From the NCBI GenBank assembly GCA_015063585.1, contig SVTW01000002.1, positions 1-64,000 of the forward strand: 64,000 nt of DNA, read 5' to 3'. Positions within the stretch are counted from its first letter, which is position 1. The number at the start of each line of letters is the position of its first letter. A program made the position numbers and the translations under genes. This document shows, one piece after another, positions 15,901 to 23,185 of this stretch. Below the pieces are notes generated by a model that had not been told where the DNA came from, did not search any database, and worked only from the letters and a program-made list of their open reading frames with translations. The DNA is from Oscillospiraceae bacterium. Its GTDB lineage: Bacteria > Bacillota > Clostridia > Oscillospirales > CAG-272.

Positions 15901-16711
15901 GGAAGGTTTCGGGGTCGATCTCCTCAACCGAGCAATCGGGCAGAGGTGTTGTAATGCTGTTGAATTTGTCATGCGCGAGGATCAGCGTGCCGTTGTAGAT
16001 GATGTCACGCGTGGGATCTGCCTGCACGGTAATGTTGGCGGTGCTGCGGTCAAGCGTGACGGGGAAGAGACAGAGCGGCGCGCGGATGCCAAATTCTCCG
16101 TTTACAAGATTGCCCTGCACAAAGGGATAGCCGATGTAGAGGTCGTTTTGACCCTTGTCGCGCATATCGCGCACGGTTTCGCGGATCAATCCCACAAGGT
16201 TGCGATAACGCTCGCGGGTGGGATCGGTACGGGGAAGATCCTGCGAGGAAACGTCGGCAATGGTAATAGGTCCCTTGCTGTCGCCAAACAAAATATCGAG
16301 CGGATTGTAGCTTCCCGAGGCATCGAAAAGATCGACCGCATATTTCGGAGAAAGGCGGGGGAGGAACAGCATTCGGTTGTTGCGATTGATGTTGATCAGC
16401 TTTTTGGAAAGCTCTCTGAGCGTTTCGTCCACCGAGCGGTTTGCAGCGGGTGCCTCGGCAGCTCCATTATAATCGGCAAGCAAAATCAAAAAGTCTCTGG
16501 CAAAGTTTTCAACAAATGCTTGTCCGACACCGGGAATGCTGAGAAAATCCGAGGGCTTGCGCGGCATCAGACGCACCATCTCGCGAATCGACTCATCCGA
16601 GCAGATCTGCGGGGTACGGCCGGTTTTCAATTTTTCACGTTCCTTCAAGGATTGACGCAGACGAATCAGGGCTTCTTCCAATGTAGCGGTATTTTGACGG
16701 TTCTGTTCCAT
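12947..16711 (-). CDS. HRDC-containing superfamily I helicase with C-terminal MTES_1575/Vsr-like nuclease (DUF4011-type)
   Basis: 1254 aa. Residues 10-80 look like an HRDC domain (LSIPGVGQAFVENF). A DUF4011-type region follows, with LININRNNRMLFLPRLS around residue 100. Helicase motifs are intact: Walker A GPPGTGKS (about residue 415), DEAS in LLIFDEASQLY, AGDHKQLRPSS, NTHYRSKYEELIDF, and SRAKK in the arginine-finger region. The last 110 residues match the MTES_1575 nuclease pattern: RIDIAV, GIECDG, ARERDYHRQ and RIWSMDWWRDP. It should unwind and cut DNA. It stands alone as one transcription unit, and relatives occur in genome maintenance and phage defence. ATG 16711 has AGAAGGA upstream. Confidence 0.85.
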   Translation of the reverse strand: MEQNRQNTATLEEALIRLRQSLKEREKLKTGRTPQICSDESIREMVRLMPRKPSDFLSIPGVGQAFVENFARDFLILLADYNGAAEAPAANRSVDETLRELSKKLININRNNRMLFLPRLSPKYAVDLFDASGSYNPLDILFGDSKGPITIADVSSQDLPRTDPTRERYRNLVGLIRETVRDMRDKGQNDLYIGYPFVQGNLVNGEFGIRAPLCLFPVTLDRSTANITVQADPTRDIIYNGTLILAHDKFNSITTPLPDCSVEEIDPETFLQNLLDFYKENDIRIEYDSDELKKFKEYPGESFPHYARGTLKLVHNIVIGKFPAYSNSIQRDFDEILEKGLINRLVSDLVSDYGATDFYSENTNSDLELNQPGKKMDISEHSLVYINALNSAQEAVLHAAETMDELVVEGPPGTGKSQTITSLITQFVNEGKTVLMVSEKKTALDVVYSRLGTLSRYAMMMDDSNNKNLFYTQLERLLYSNDANAPLQAPDLSALSTEIDTDVATLEIIADKLFTPGAFGVEPYRLYMESRRINLQNHEQIKTYKTIRGMMTPELLDLKYDEIAAIHKKFANGQLTDSLDHYQLTIERYPWFLQMKDTLSQYDLILFSDSIDELILKVDEWRNLPFLKRQTAKGRLSKEIQQATKDYFGKNAGAYTVRLIMEQPEAVKQSLKEFTAGYANLKPIVTSLTKNENIYLTALRKIHKICGGTVIEWNDELYNTMLFEHIQRFEMENRTLLPQVASFEKIISSIERAIGEKQALAKQRIAKVLADDVQYITSSKRKGEINRAIESRRRASVSKFVKKFDFELFKAIKIWLMTPEAVSEVLPQQNDLFDLLIFDEASQLYVEKSIPSIIRAKKVVIAGDHKQLRPSSLGEGRFEMADDLLDEDAEISAALEEESLLDLARFRYPDILLNTHYRSKYEELIDFSNYAFYKGRLFVAPNTDTPEKPPIEVHLVDDAVWQGRANRKEAEHIVALIKEFFQTRQNNETIGVIAFNASQRDMIYDVIDEESLKDHDFALQVRAEMSRKDNGEDTGLFVKNIESVQGDERDVIMFSIGYAKNTNGRLMHNFGWLNQKGGENRLNVAISRAKKKIHIVTSFRPSELMLDDAKNDGPRILKRYLEYAFAISNGDKEDAERILQSFGETFGIAPAAYETEYAQKVAEALREKGYEIDTQVGIGGYRIDIAVKKDGKYVLGIECDGKLYSTPASARERDYHRQKYLESRGWRIKRIWSMDWWRDPHTEIANICSLVDSL

Positions 16712-16770
16712 TTTTATCCTTCTTTCTGTCGATCTCGTAAATGAAATTATATAATCAAATTACTATAAAC

Positions 16771-16799
16771 AGTATAGCATATTTTGGAATACGCGTCAA
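16771..16799 (-). promoter_or_regulatory. Promoter of the helicase-nuclease gene
   Basis: On the minus strand TTGACG (16799-16794) and TATACT (16776-16771) are 17 bases apart, giving a leader of roughly 50 bases. Confidence 0.75.
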
Positions 16800-16979
16800 G
16801 CGGTTTTTTCCAACTTCTTATGTAAAATCTTTCTCAAATTTTTCACTCTGAATTTGTCTGAAAACACCAAAAATGTAAATATTTTACATAAAGAAAAAGG
16901 ATCACCGCGAGAAAGCAAAAAAATTGATAAAATATCGCAAAAAAAATGAAAAAAATTTAAAAAAATTTTCAAAAACCTC

Positions 16980-17008
16980 TTGCGCATTCTTGATTAATAG
17001 TTTATAAT
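16980..17008 (+). promoter_or_regulatory. Promoter of the dcw cluster
   Basis: TTGCGC (16980-16985), a 17-base spacer and TATAAT (17003-17008), about 100 bases before mraZ. MraZ binds repeated sites near its own promoter in other bacteria; clear repeats were not seen here. Confidence 0.65.
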
Positions 17009-17106
17009 ATTATTACGCAGTGGTGCGTGGTGGAGCGCGATGTTTCAAAATGGAGCATTTGTGGGGAAAAATCCACCGAAATTTCAGAGAAATGGAGGAA
17101 GCCGAA

Positions 17107-17529
17107 ATGCTTGGCGGTGAATTCAGACACAGTTTAGACAGCAAAAATCGAATTTTTGTTCCCGCAAAGCTGCGCGATGAGCTTGGCGCGTCGTTTATTA
17201 TCGCCAAGGACATTCGCGAAAAATGCCTGAAGGCATACTCGCTCGCGGGTTGGGAAAAGTACACAGCCCCCCTGCGAGAGCAGAACCGTCGGCTTTCCGA
17301 AAAAATATTGCGCTACCTGCACGCCTCATTGGTTCAGGTCACGCCCGATTCACAGGGAAGAATCGTTTTGCCGCAGGAGCTTGTCTCCTATGCCGAAATC
17401 GAGAAAAACGTGGTGTTTGTCGGCTGCTGCGATTACGCGGAGATCTGGTCCGACGTGGCATACGATAATCTCAAGGCAAACGAGGATATTTCCGCGATCC
17501 TTGCCGAGCTGGAATCTCTCGGACTCTGA
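17107..17529 (+). CDS. mraZ: Transcriptional regulator MraZ
   Basis: 140 aa with two SpoVT/AbrB-like halves: GGEFRHSLDSKNRIFVPAKL at the start and LVQVTPDSQGRIVLPQELV in the middle. MraZ is a DNA-binding ring that controls the dcw cluster. The start is ATG 17107 (MLGGEF), the family's usual first residues, with GGAGGA about 8 bases upstream. The track adds 29 residues from an upstream GTG that have no counterpart in the family. First gene of the division and wall cluster. Confidence 0.93.
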   Translation: MLGGEFRHSLDSKNRIFVPAKLRDELGASFIIAKDIREKCLKAYSLAGWEKYTAPLREQNRRLSEKILRYLHASLVQVTPDSQGRIVLPQELVSYAEIEKNVVFVGCCDYAEIWSDVAYDNLKANEDISAILAELESLGL

Positions 17530-17571
17530 TTGGCAGAGTGATACACTGAATCGAAAGAAAGGACGTACCCC

Positions 17572-18519
17572 ATGTCGGAATCGGTTGAATTTTCGCACCG
17601 TCCGGTTTTGCTGGATGAATGTATAGAGGCGCTTGCCATTTCTCCAAACGGAATTTACGTAGACGGCACCGCGGGCGGCGCGGGTCACAGCTCTGTAATC
17701 GCCTCGCATCTTGGTGAGGGCGGCATGCTTCTCGCGCTCGATCAGGATGAGACCGCGGTTGCGGTGGCAACCGAACGGCTTTCCACTTACGGGGAGCGCG
17801 CACGCGTGGTACGCAGTAATTTTTGTGAGGTAGGTTCGGTGTGCGAATCGTTGGGGATCAACGCGATCAACGGCATGCTGCTCGACCTTGGTGTCTCCTC
17901 TTATCAGCTTGACACGGCTGAGCGCGGGTTTTCCTATCAGGCGGACGCGCCGCTCGATATGCGAATGGATCGCCGCAATCCGCTTACCGCACGAAAGATT
18001 GTAAATGAATACAGCGAGGATGCCTTGCGCAGGATCCTCTTTGAATACGGCGAGGAACGTTTTTCCTCGCGAATTGCATCGAACATTATCCGCGAAAGGG
18101 AGCGGGCACCAATCGAAACCACAGGGGAACTGGTTGAGATCATCAAACGCTCGATCCCTTCCGCGAAAAGAGACGGCGGACATCATCCGGCAAAGCGTTC
18201 GTTTCAGGCGTTACGCATTGAGGTGAATGCCGAGCTGGATGTGATCGCACCCGCGATCCGTTCCGCCGTTCGTCTCCTGAAGCCGGGTGGCAGAATTGCC
18301 ATTATCACCTTCCATTCGTTGGAGGACCGCATCGTAAAACAGACCTTTGCGGGCCTTGCGGAGGGATGCACCTGTCCGAAGAGCTTTCCCGTATGTGTAT
18401 GCGGTAAACGGCCGATCGTGAAGGTGGTCAGCCGCAAGCCGATCCTGCCATCGGACGAGGAGCTGGCGATCAATCCGCGTGCGCGGAGCGCCAAGCTTCG
18501 CGTAGCTGAAAAGCTGTAA
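17572..18519 (+). CDS. rsmH: 16S rRNA (cytosine1402-N4)-methyltransferase
   Basis: 315 aa, normal for the family (formerly MraW). The SAM-binding start is YVDGTAGGAGHSS near residue 27; LLDLGVSSYQLD and RGFSYQADAPLDMRM follow, both highly conserved. IITFHSLEDRIVKQ is the late family signature. It methylates the decoding centre of 16S rRNA. Standard position directly after mraZ, with AAAGGA upstream of the ATG. Confidence 0.95.
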   Translation: MSESVEFSHRPVLLDECIEALAISPNGIYVDGTAGGAGHSSVIASHLGEGGMLLALDQDETAVAVATERLSTYGERARVVRSNFCEVGSVCESLGINAINGMLLDLGVSSYQLDTAERGFSYQADAPLDMRMDRRNPLTARKIVNEYSEDALRRILFEYGEERFSSRIASNIIRERERAPIETTGELVEIIKRSIPSAKRDGGHHPAKRSFQALRIEVNAELDVIAPAIRSAVRLLKPGGRIAIITFHSLEDRIVKQTFAGLAEGCTCPKSFPVCVCGKRPIVKVVSRKPILPSDEELAINPRARSAKLRVAEKL

Positions 18520-18557
18520 TACCATAAGTAAAATAAAATGAAAGGAAATTGGAAAGC

Positions 18558-19154
18558 ATGAATTGCGAAAAGAAAAATCGATTCCCGTCAATCCAAGCCA
18601 ACACCGCGAACAACGCAATCTTGGAATCACAGCAAGCTGTGCTTTCCGATCGCTGTGTCAATCGCAGCTCGCGCGGAACGGCTGCTTTGGCGAGGATTGT
18701 AGACCGCGCCAAGCATCTGCCGGGCGAATGGGTCGCGAATATGCGGCACCAAGCCCCTACGTGGTTTAATTTTTCTAAGCCCGATACCTCGCACGAGATC
18801 AGACGGTTTCCCGTTTCGGCATTTGCGGCGGTGCTGGCGGTTGCTATGTCCTTGATGCTCATTGTGGCAAGCTCGATTCTATTAACGCGTGCCGAAAACA
18901 ATCTCAATTCGATCCGCTCCGAGATCTCAAAGCTTTCCGACGAGGTGGTGGAGCTGAAGTCGGATTTTCAAGCGCAGCAGAATCTGATCGAAATTTACCG
19001 CATCGCAACCGAGGAATACGGTATGGTGAGCGAGGAATATATTAAAATGCAATATCTTGCACTGAATGCAGGCGATTCGGTTGAGACCTTTGAAGGCGAG
19101 CGTGATCAAACCGTTAATCTTTCGGCAATTCTGAGTGCGATAGGCGTAAAATAA
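18558..19154 (+). CDS. ftsL: FtsL-like cell division protein
   Basis: 198 aa. A long cytosolic N-terminus of about 90 residues, unusually long for FtsL, precedes one membrane helix (about residues 92-114, FAAVLAVAMSLMLIVASSIL). A coiled coil on the outside follows (NLNSIRSEISKLSDEVVELK). FtsL sequences are poorly conserved, so the name rests on this topology and on the position between rsmH and the class B PBP. It would join FtsB and FtsQ in the septal complex. ATG 18558 is preferred to the track's TTG 18549. Confidence 0.75.
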   Translation: MNCEKKNRFPSIQANTANNAILESQQAVLSDRCVNRSSRGTAALARIVDRAKHLPGEWVANMRHQAPTWFNFSKPDTSHEIRRFPVSAFAAVLAVAMSLMLIVASSILLTRAENNLNSIRSEISKLSDEVVELKSDFQAQQNLIEIYRIATEEYGMVSEEYIKMQYLALNAGDSVETFEGERDQTVNLSAILSAIGVK

Positions 19155-19183
19155 ATCCGAGGCTGTCATAACCTCGGATTTTC
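19154..19183 (+). terminator. Hairpin between ftsL and the PBP gene
   Basis: AATCCGAGG and CCTCGGATT form a perfect 9-bp stem around a 9-base loop, followed by TTCC. It starts inside the ftsL stop codon region. With only a short T run it may be a weak terminator or an mRNA processing or attenuation site inside the cluster. Confidence 0.5.
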
Positions 19184-19272
19184 CTCCATAAGATTAATAA
19201 TGGGATCGCGAACGGATCCCAAAAATTTGAAAGAAAGGCAGTTTTTCTTGTAACGAAAACAGGGTGAAGATA

Positions 19273-21582
19273 ATGAGTGAACGCCTGCCCGAGGTACCGC
19301 AGGATCCAAACGAGAGCATACATCCCAAGGTTTTATCCCGATCCAAAATTCTGCTCACGTTTGCGGTTGTTCTTCTCTCGCTTCTGCTTTTTCGAATTCT
19401 GCTTTTGCAAACCGCGGGGTATGCGCGTTACCGTCAAAAGGTAATCGAGCAGATCACCACCGAATCACAGGTCAATGCCACGCGCGGTAATATTTACGAC
19501 GCAAACGGCGTTTTGCTTGCCACCAATATCAGTACCTACCGTATTTTTATTTCTCCCTCCGCCATTGCCGCGGCGCAAAGCGAGCATGATGAGATCGCGG
19601 ACGGTATCCGCTTGGACAAATTGATTGCCGAGGGACTTTCCACTGCTTTGGACGTTGGTTACGATTACGTTATGAAGCAAACCACCTATACGCGTTATCT
19701 TGACCGCACCATTCTGCGTGAGGCGGATGAAAGCTCTGCCGATCGCGTTCGGGCGTTTATTGATGAATACGGTCTGGAGCGTATGATCTATCTGGAAACC
19801 ACCAGCACGCGCTATTATCCCTACGAGGATCTGGCATCTCACGTTCTCGGCTTCACCGGAAGCGACGGCGGCGGACTGTACGGTTTGGAATATTCCTATA
19901 ACGCACTGCTGGCGGGCACAAACGGACGCTACATCACGGCTCGCGACGCGCAGGGCAACGAAATGCCTTATGAATATAAGGAATACATTGCGGCACAGGA
20001 CGGCTATCACGTTCACACCACGCTCGACGTTTTCGTGCAATCGGCACTTGAGGAACAGCTTGAAGCGGCTTATCTTGAATCCGAGGGACAAAACCGTGCG
20101 GCGGGCATCGTGATGAACGTCAACACGGGCGAAATTCTCGGCATGGCGGTTTATCCCGATTTTAACCTCAACGATCCGTGGGCTTTGGATTTTCAGTCGG
20201 TCGCGAAGCTCGAAACCAGCGGTCTTGAATTGGGGAGCGATGAATACACCGCGCTCAAGCAACAGCTTTTGCTTGGCATGTGGTCCAATAAGGCAATTAC
20301 CGAGTCCTACATTCCGGGCTCGACCTTTAAGGTCATTACGGCGGCAATGGCATTGGAAGAATCGGTTGTCAGCACCGAGGAAAGCTTTTACTGCCGCGGA
20401 CACTTGAATATTTTGGGTCATTCGATCCATTGTCATAAAGTAAACGGTCACGGCTCGCTCAGCTTCGTGCAGGGCATTCAGCAGTCCTGCAACCCCGTTT
20501 TGATGACGGTTGGAACAAGACTTGGCAGAGAGACCTTCTACGGCTATCTGAAATCCTTCGGATATCTGCAAAAGACGGGAATCGACCTGCCGGGTGAGGG
20601 AGTGAGTCTGTTTGCCCCGGAGGCGAATTTTACCGATCTCGACCTTGCGATCTATTCCTTCGGTCAAAACTTTAACGTCACACTCTTGCAGCAGATCACA
20701 GCGGTCAGTGCCGTTGCAAACGGCGGATACCTTGTCAAGCCTCACCTCGTTTCCTCCATTACGGACGAAAACGGAAGCGTGATCAAATCCTTCGACACCA
20801 CGGTATTGCGTCAGGTGGTGAGCAGTGAGATCTGCCAAACGGTTTCGGATATTCTCGAGGGCGGTGTTTCGGGCAACGGAGGCGCGAAAAACGCATACGT
20901 GGCAGGATATCGCATTGCGGCAAAGACCGGAACCTCTGAGAAAAAGAACGCGGGGAGCGTGGGACAGTACGTCTGCTCCACGGTCGCATATGCCCCTGCC
21001 GATGATCCGCAGTACGCGGTGATCATCATTGTAGATGAGCCGACCAAAGGCTTGCTTTACGGAAGCACAGTTGCGGCTCCTTATGTTGGAAACGTGATGG
21101 AGACCATTCTGCCGTATCTCGGCGTGGAGGCGGTCTACACAGAACAGGAGCTTGAAAAGCAGGCGCTGAAGGTTGCCGATTACCGCTATTGGAGAGCATC
21201 GGTTGCTGAAACGTACGCCAAGCGGGTTGGGCTTACGGTTGAAATTGTGGGAGATCCCGACGGTGTAGTCTACAAACAGTATCCCGAGGCGGGGACCGTG
21301 ATTGAGAAAGCATCGGGAAAGATCATTTTCTATACCGATAAGAATACCGAGCCGGAAATGCTCAGTGTTCCCGACGTTACGGGAATGACGGCAGTGGCGG
21401 CAAATCAAACGCTTGTCAATGCGGGCTTCAATATTCGGATCAAGGGCACGAAAAACTATCTGTCGGGAACGGGCGCTACCGTAATCTCGCAAAGCGTGGA
21501 AAAGGGAACCCTGCTCCCGCGCGGCAGCGTGATCGAGGTAACATTCCGCTATCTTGACGATACCAACGACGGCGACTACTGA
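19273..21582 (+). CDS. Class B penicillin-binding protein with PASTA domains (FtsI/SpoVD type)
   Basis: 769 aa. N-terminal membrane helix (about residues 25-45), dimerisation domain with ATRGNIYDANG, then the transpeptidase: SxxK in PGSTFKV near residue 350, SxN as SCN, and KTGTSEK. Two C-terminal PASTA domains follow (GLTVEIVGD and VPDVTGMTAVAANQTL). It crosslinks septal or spore-cortex peptidoglycan; FtsI-like and SpoVD roles cannot be told apart from this gene alone. ATG 19273 with AGGGTGA upstream is preferred to GTG 19264. It is the only PBP in the cluster. Confidence 0.92.
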   Translation: MSERLPEVPQDPNESIHPKVLSRSKILLTFAVVLLSLLLFRILLLQTAGYARYRQKVIEQITTESQVNATRGNIYDANGVLLATNISTYRIFISPSAIAAAQSEHDEIADGIRLDKLIAEGLSTALDVGYDYVMKQTTYTRYLDRTILREADESSADRVRAFIDEYGLERMIYLETTSTRYYPYEDLASHVLGFTGSDGGGLYGLEYSYNALLAGTNGRYITARDAQGNEMPYEYKEYIAAQDGYHVHTTLDVFVQSALEEQLEAAYLESEGQNRAAGIVMNVNTGEILGMAVYPDFNLNDPWALDFQSVAKLETSGLELGSDEYTALKQQLLLGMWSNKAITESYIPGSTFKVITAAMALEESVVSTEESFYCRGHLNILGHSIHCHKVNGHGSLSFVQGIQQSCNPVLMTVGTRLGRETFYGYLKSFGYLQKTGIDLPGEGVSLFAPEANFTDLDLAIYSFGQNFNVTLLQQITAVSAVANGGYLVKPHLVSSITDENGSVIKSFDTTVLRQVVSSEICQTVSDILEGGVSGNGGAKNAYVAGYRIAAKTGTSEKKNAGSVGQYVCSTVAYAPADDPQYAVIIIVDEPTKGLLYGSTVAAPYVGNVMETILPYLGVEAVYTEQELEKQALKVADYRYWRASVAETYAKRVGLTVEIVGDPDGVVYKQYPEAGTVIEKASGKIIFYTDKNTEPEMLSVPDVTGMTAVAANQTLVNAGFNIRIKGTKNYLSGTGATVISQSVEKGTLLPRGSVIEVTFRYLDDTNDGDY

Positions 21583-21664
21583 TTTTATAATAAAGGAAAA
21601 AACAAGAAAACGGATTTTCCGTTCGGGAAGTGAAAGCAATTCAATTTTTCGGAGGGAAGATCCT

Positions 21665-23161
21665 ATGAAACTGAAATTTCTTTGCGATGCGGCAGGCATT
21701 GACTGTCCTGCTCGCTATGCTGATCTTACAATTGATTCAATTGAAAGCGATTCACGCTACGTGCAGGCAGGTGCGCTCTTTGTATGTATCCGCGGTTTGC
21801 ATACCGATGGGCATACTTATATTGCCGATGCCTGCGCGGCGGGCGCCGTTTGTATCCTCGCCGAAGCCGACGCGCTGATCGGGGAAGAAACCAAGATCCC
21901 GATTCTGCGGGTTCTGAATACGCGCCGCGCGATCTCCTATCTTTACCATGCGTGGTACGGATTTCCGACCAAGCATTTGAAAATGATCGGCGTAACGGGA
22001 ACAAACGGAAAAACGAGCGTGACGCACATGCTGCGTGCCATTTTGGAAGCATCCTTTTACCGATGCGGTCTGATCGGAACGGTTGGATGCGAGTCGGCAG
22101 GGCGGCATTTGGACGCGCGCGGGCATAATCCCGCGGCAAATATGACCACGCCCGATCCCGAAACCCTTTACCGCTTGCTATCCCAGATGGTAGACGACGG
22201 TGTGGAATACGTGCTCATGGAGGTCACCTCGCATGCGCTCGCGCTGGAAAAGCTTGCACCGATTCGGTTTGAGGCGGCGATCTTTACCAACCTCACCCCC
22301 GAGCATCTTGATTTTCACGGTACCATGACGGCATATGCCGAGGCAAAGTCTGCGCTTTTTTCGGCATCAAAACTGTCTGTTCTGAATTTTGATTCTCCGT
22401 ACAGCGCTTATATGAGGGAAAAGGCGACCGGAAGGGTGATCACCTGCTCGCAATTTCGCTTCGCGGATTACCGTGCCGAGGGGGTGCGGGCAGATGAGAG
22501 CGGTGTGGAATACCGTTTGCGTTCGGACCGCGCGGATATGCGGATCCAATGCTCGATCCCGGGCGGATTCAGCGTGATCAATTCCATGCAAGCCGCTTGC
22601 TGTGCCTTGGAGCTTGGGATCAGCGCACCGCGGGTACAGGACGCGCTGGCATCTTTGATCGGGGTACGCGGTCGAATGGAGCGGGTCAAACTTGGCTTTG
22701 ATGCCGATTTCACGGTTTTGATCGATTACGCGCATACACCGGACGCTCTGGAAAATCTTTTGCGAACGGCGGCAGAGCTTCGCGACCCTCGCGGTCGTAC
22801 CGTATTGCTCTTTGGCTGCGGCGGTGACCGTGACAAAGGAAAGCGTCCCATGATGGGGAAAATCGCTTCCTCCAATGCGGATTTTGTGATCGTGACCTCG
22901 GACAACAGCCGGAGCGAGGATCCGCAACAGATCATTGATGAGATCTGCGCGGGAATGGATACGCGGGAGAATTCTGTTGTGATTGTTGACCGTGCCGACG
23001 CGATCCGATACGCGATTCGCAACGCGCGGCCGGGAGACCTGATCCTGCTTGCAGGAAAAGGTCATGAGGAATATGAAATTACGCGGGAGGGCCGATGTGC
23101 CTTTTCCGAGAAGAAGCTCGTGCGTGAAGCCTTTGCGGAGCGAACGCGCGCGAAAGACTAA
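21665..23161 (+). CDS. murE: UDP-MurNAc-tripeptide synthetase
   Basis: 498 aa Mur ligase. ATP loop GVTGTNGKTSVTHM near residue 107, central YVLMEVTSHALAL, and C-terminal IDYAHTPDALENLL. The motif that reads the third amino acid is SDNSRSEDP; meso-diaminopimelate enzymes have DNPR, and the arginine that contacts DAP is kept here while proline is replaced by serine, so DAP remains the likely substrate. ATG 21665 follows GGAGGGAAGA; the track's 37-residue extension lies in the leader. Next in order is murF. Confidence 0.93.
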   Translation: MKLKFLCDAAGIDCPARYADLTIDSIESDSRYVQAGALFVCIRGLHTDGHTYIADACAAGAVCILAEADALIGEETKIPILRVLNTRRAISYLYHAWYGFPTKHLKMIGVTGTNGKTSVTHMLRAILEASFYRCGLIGTVGCESAGRHLDARGHNPAANMTTPDPETLYRLLSQMVDDGVEYVLMEVTSHALALEKLAPIRFEAAIFTNLTPEHLDFHGTMTAYAEAKSALFSASKLSVLNFDSPYSAYMREKATGRVITCSQFRFADYRAEGVRADESGVEYRLRSDRADMRIQCSIPGGFSVINSMQAACCALELGISAPRVQDALASLIGVRGRMERVKLGFDADFTVLIDYAHTPDALENLLRTAAELRDPRGRTVLLFGCGGDRDKGKRPMMGKIASSNADFVIVTSDNSRSEDPQQIIDEICAGMDTRENSVVIVDRADAIRYAIRNARPGDLILLAGKGHEEYEITREGRCAFSEKKLVREAFAERTRAKD

Positions 23162-23185
23162 AACGAGAGTGCGGAGAACCGAGCT

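Larger units (their letters stand above)
16712..17106. other. AT-rich divergent intergenic region
   Basis: The gap between the helicase gene (minus) and mraZ (plus) holds one promoter for each direction and long A/T runs (16850-16980). A short ORF in front of mraZ (from 17020) is in frame with it but is better read as leader. Confidence 0.7.

Noticed and set aside
12989-16744. Plus-strand ORFs of 641, 247 and 340 aa
   Set aside because: Shadows of the helicase-nuclease on the other strand, which carries the motifs and a ribosome binding site.
19465-21699. 744 aa minus-strand ORF
   Set aside because: Antisense shadow of the PBP gene, in the frame opened by its codon bias.
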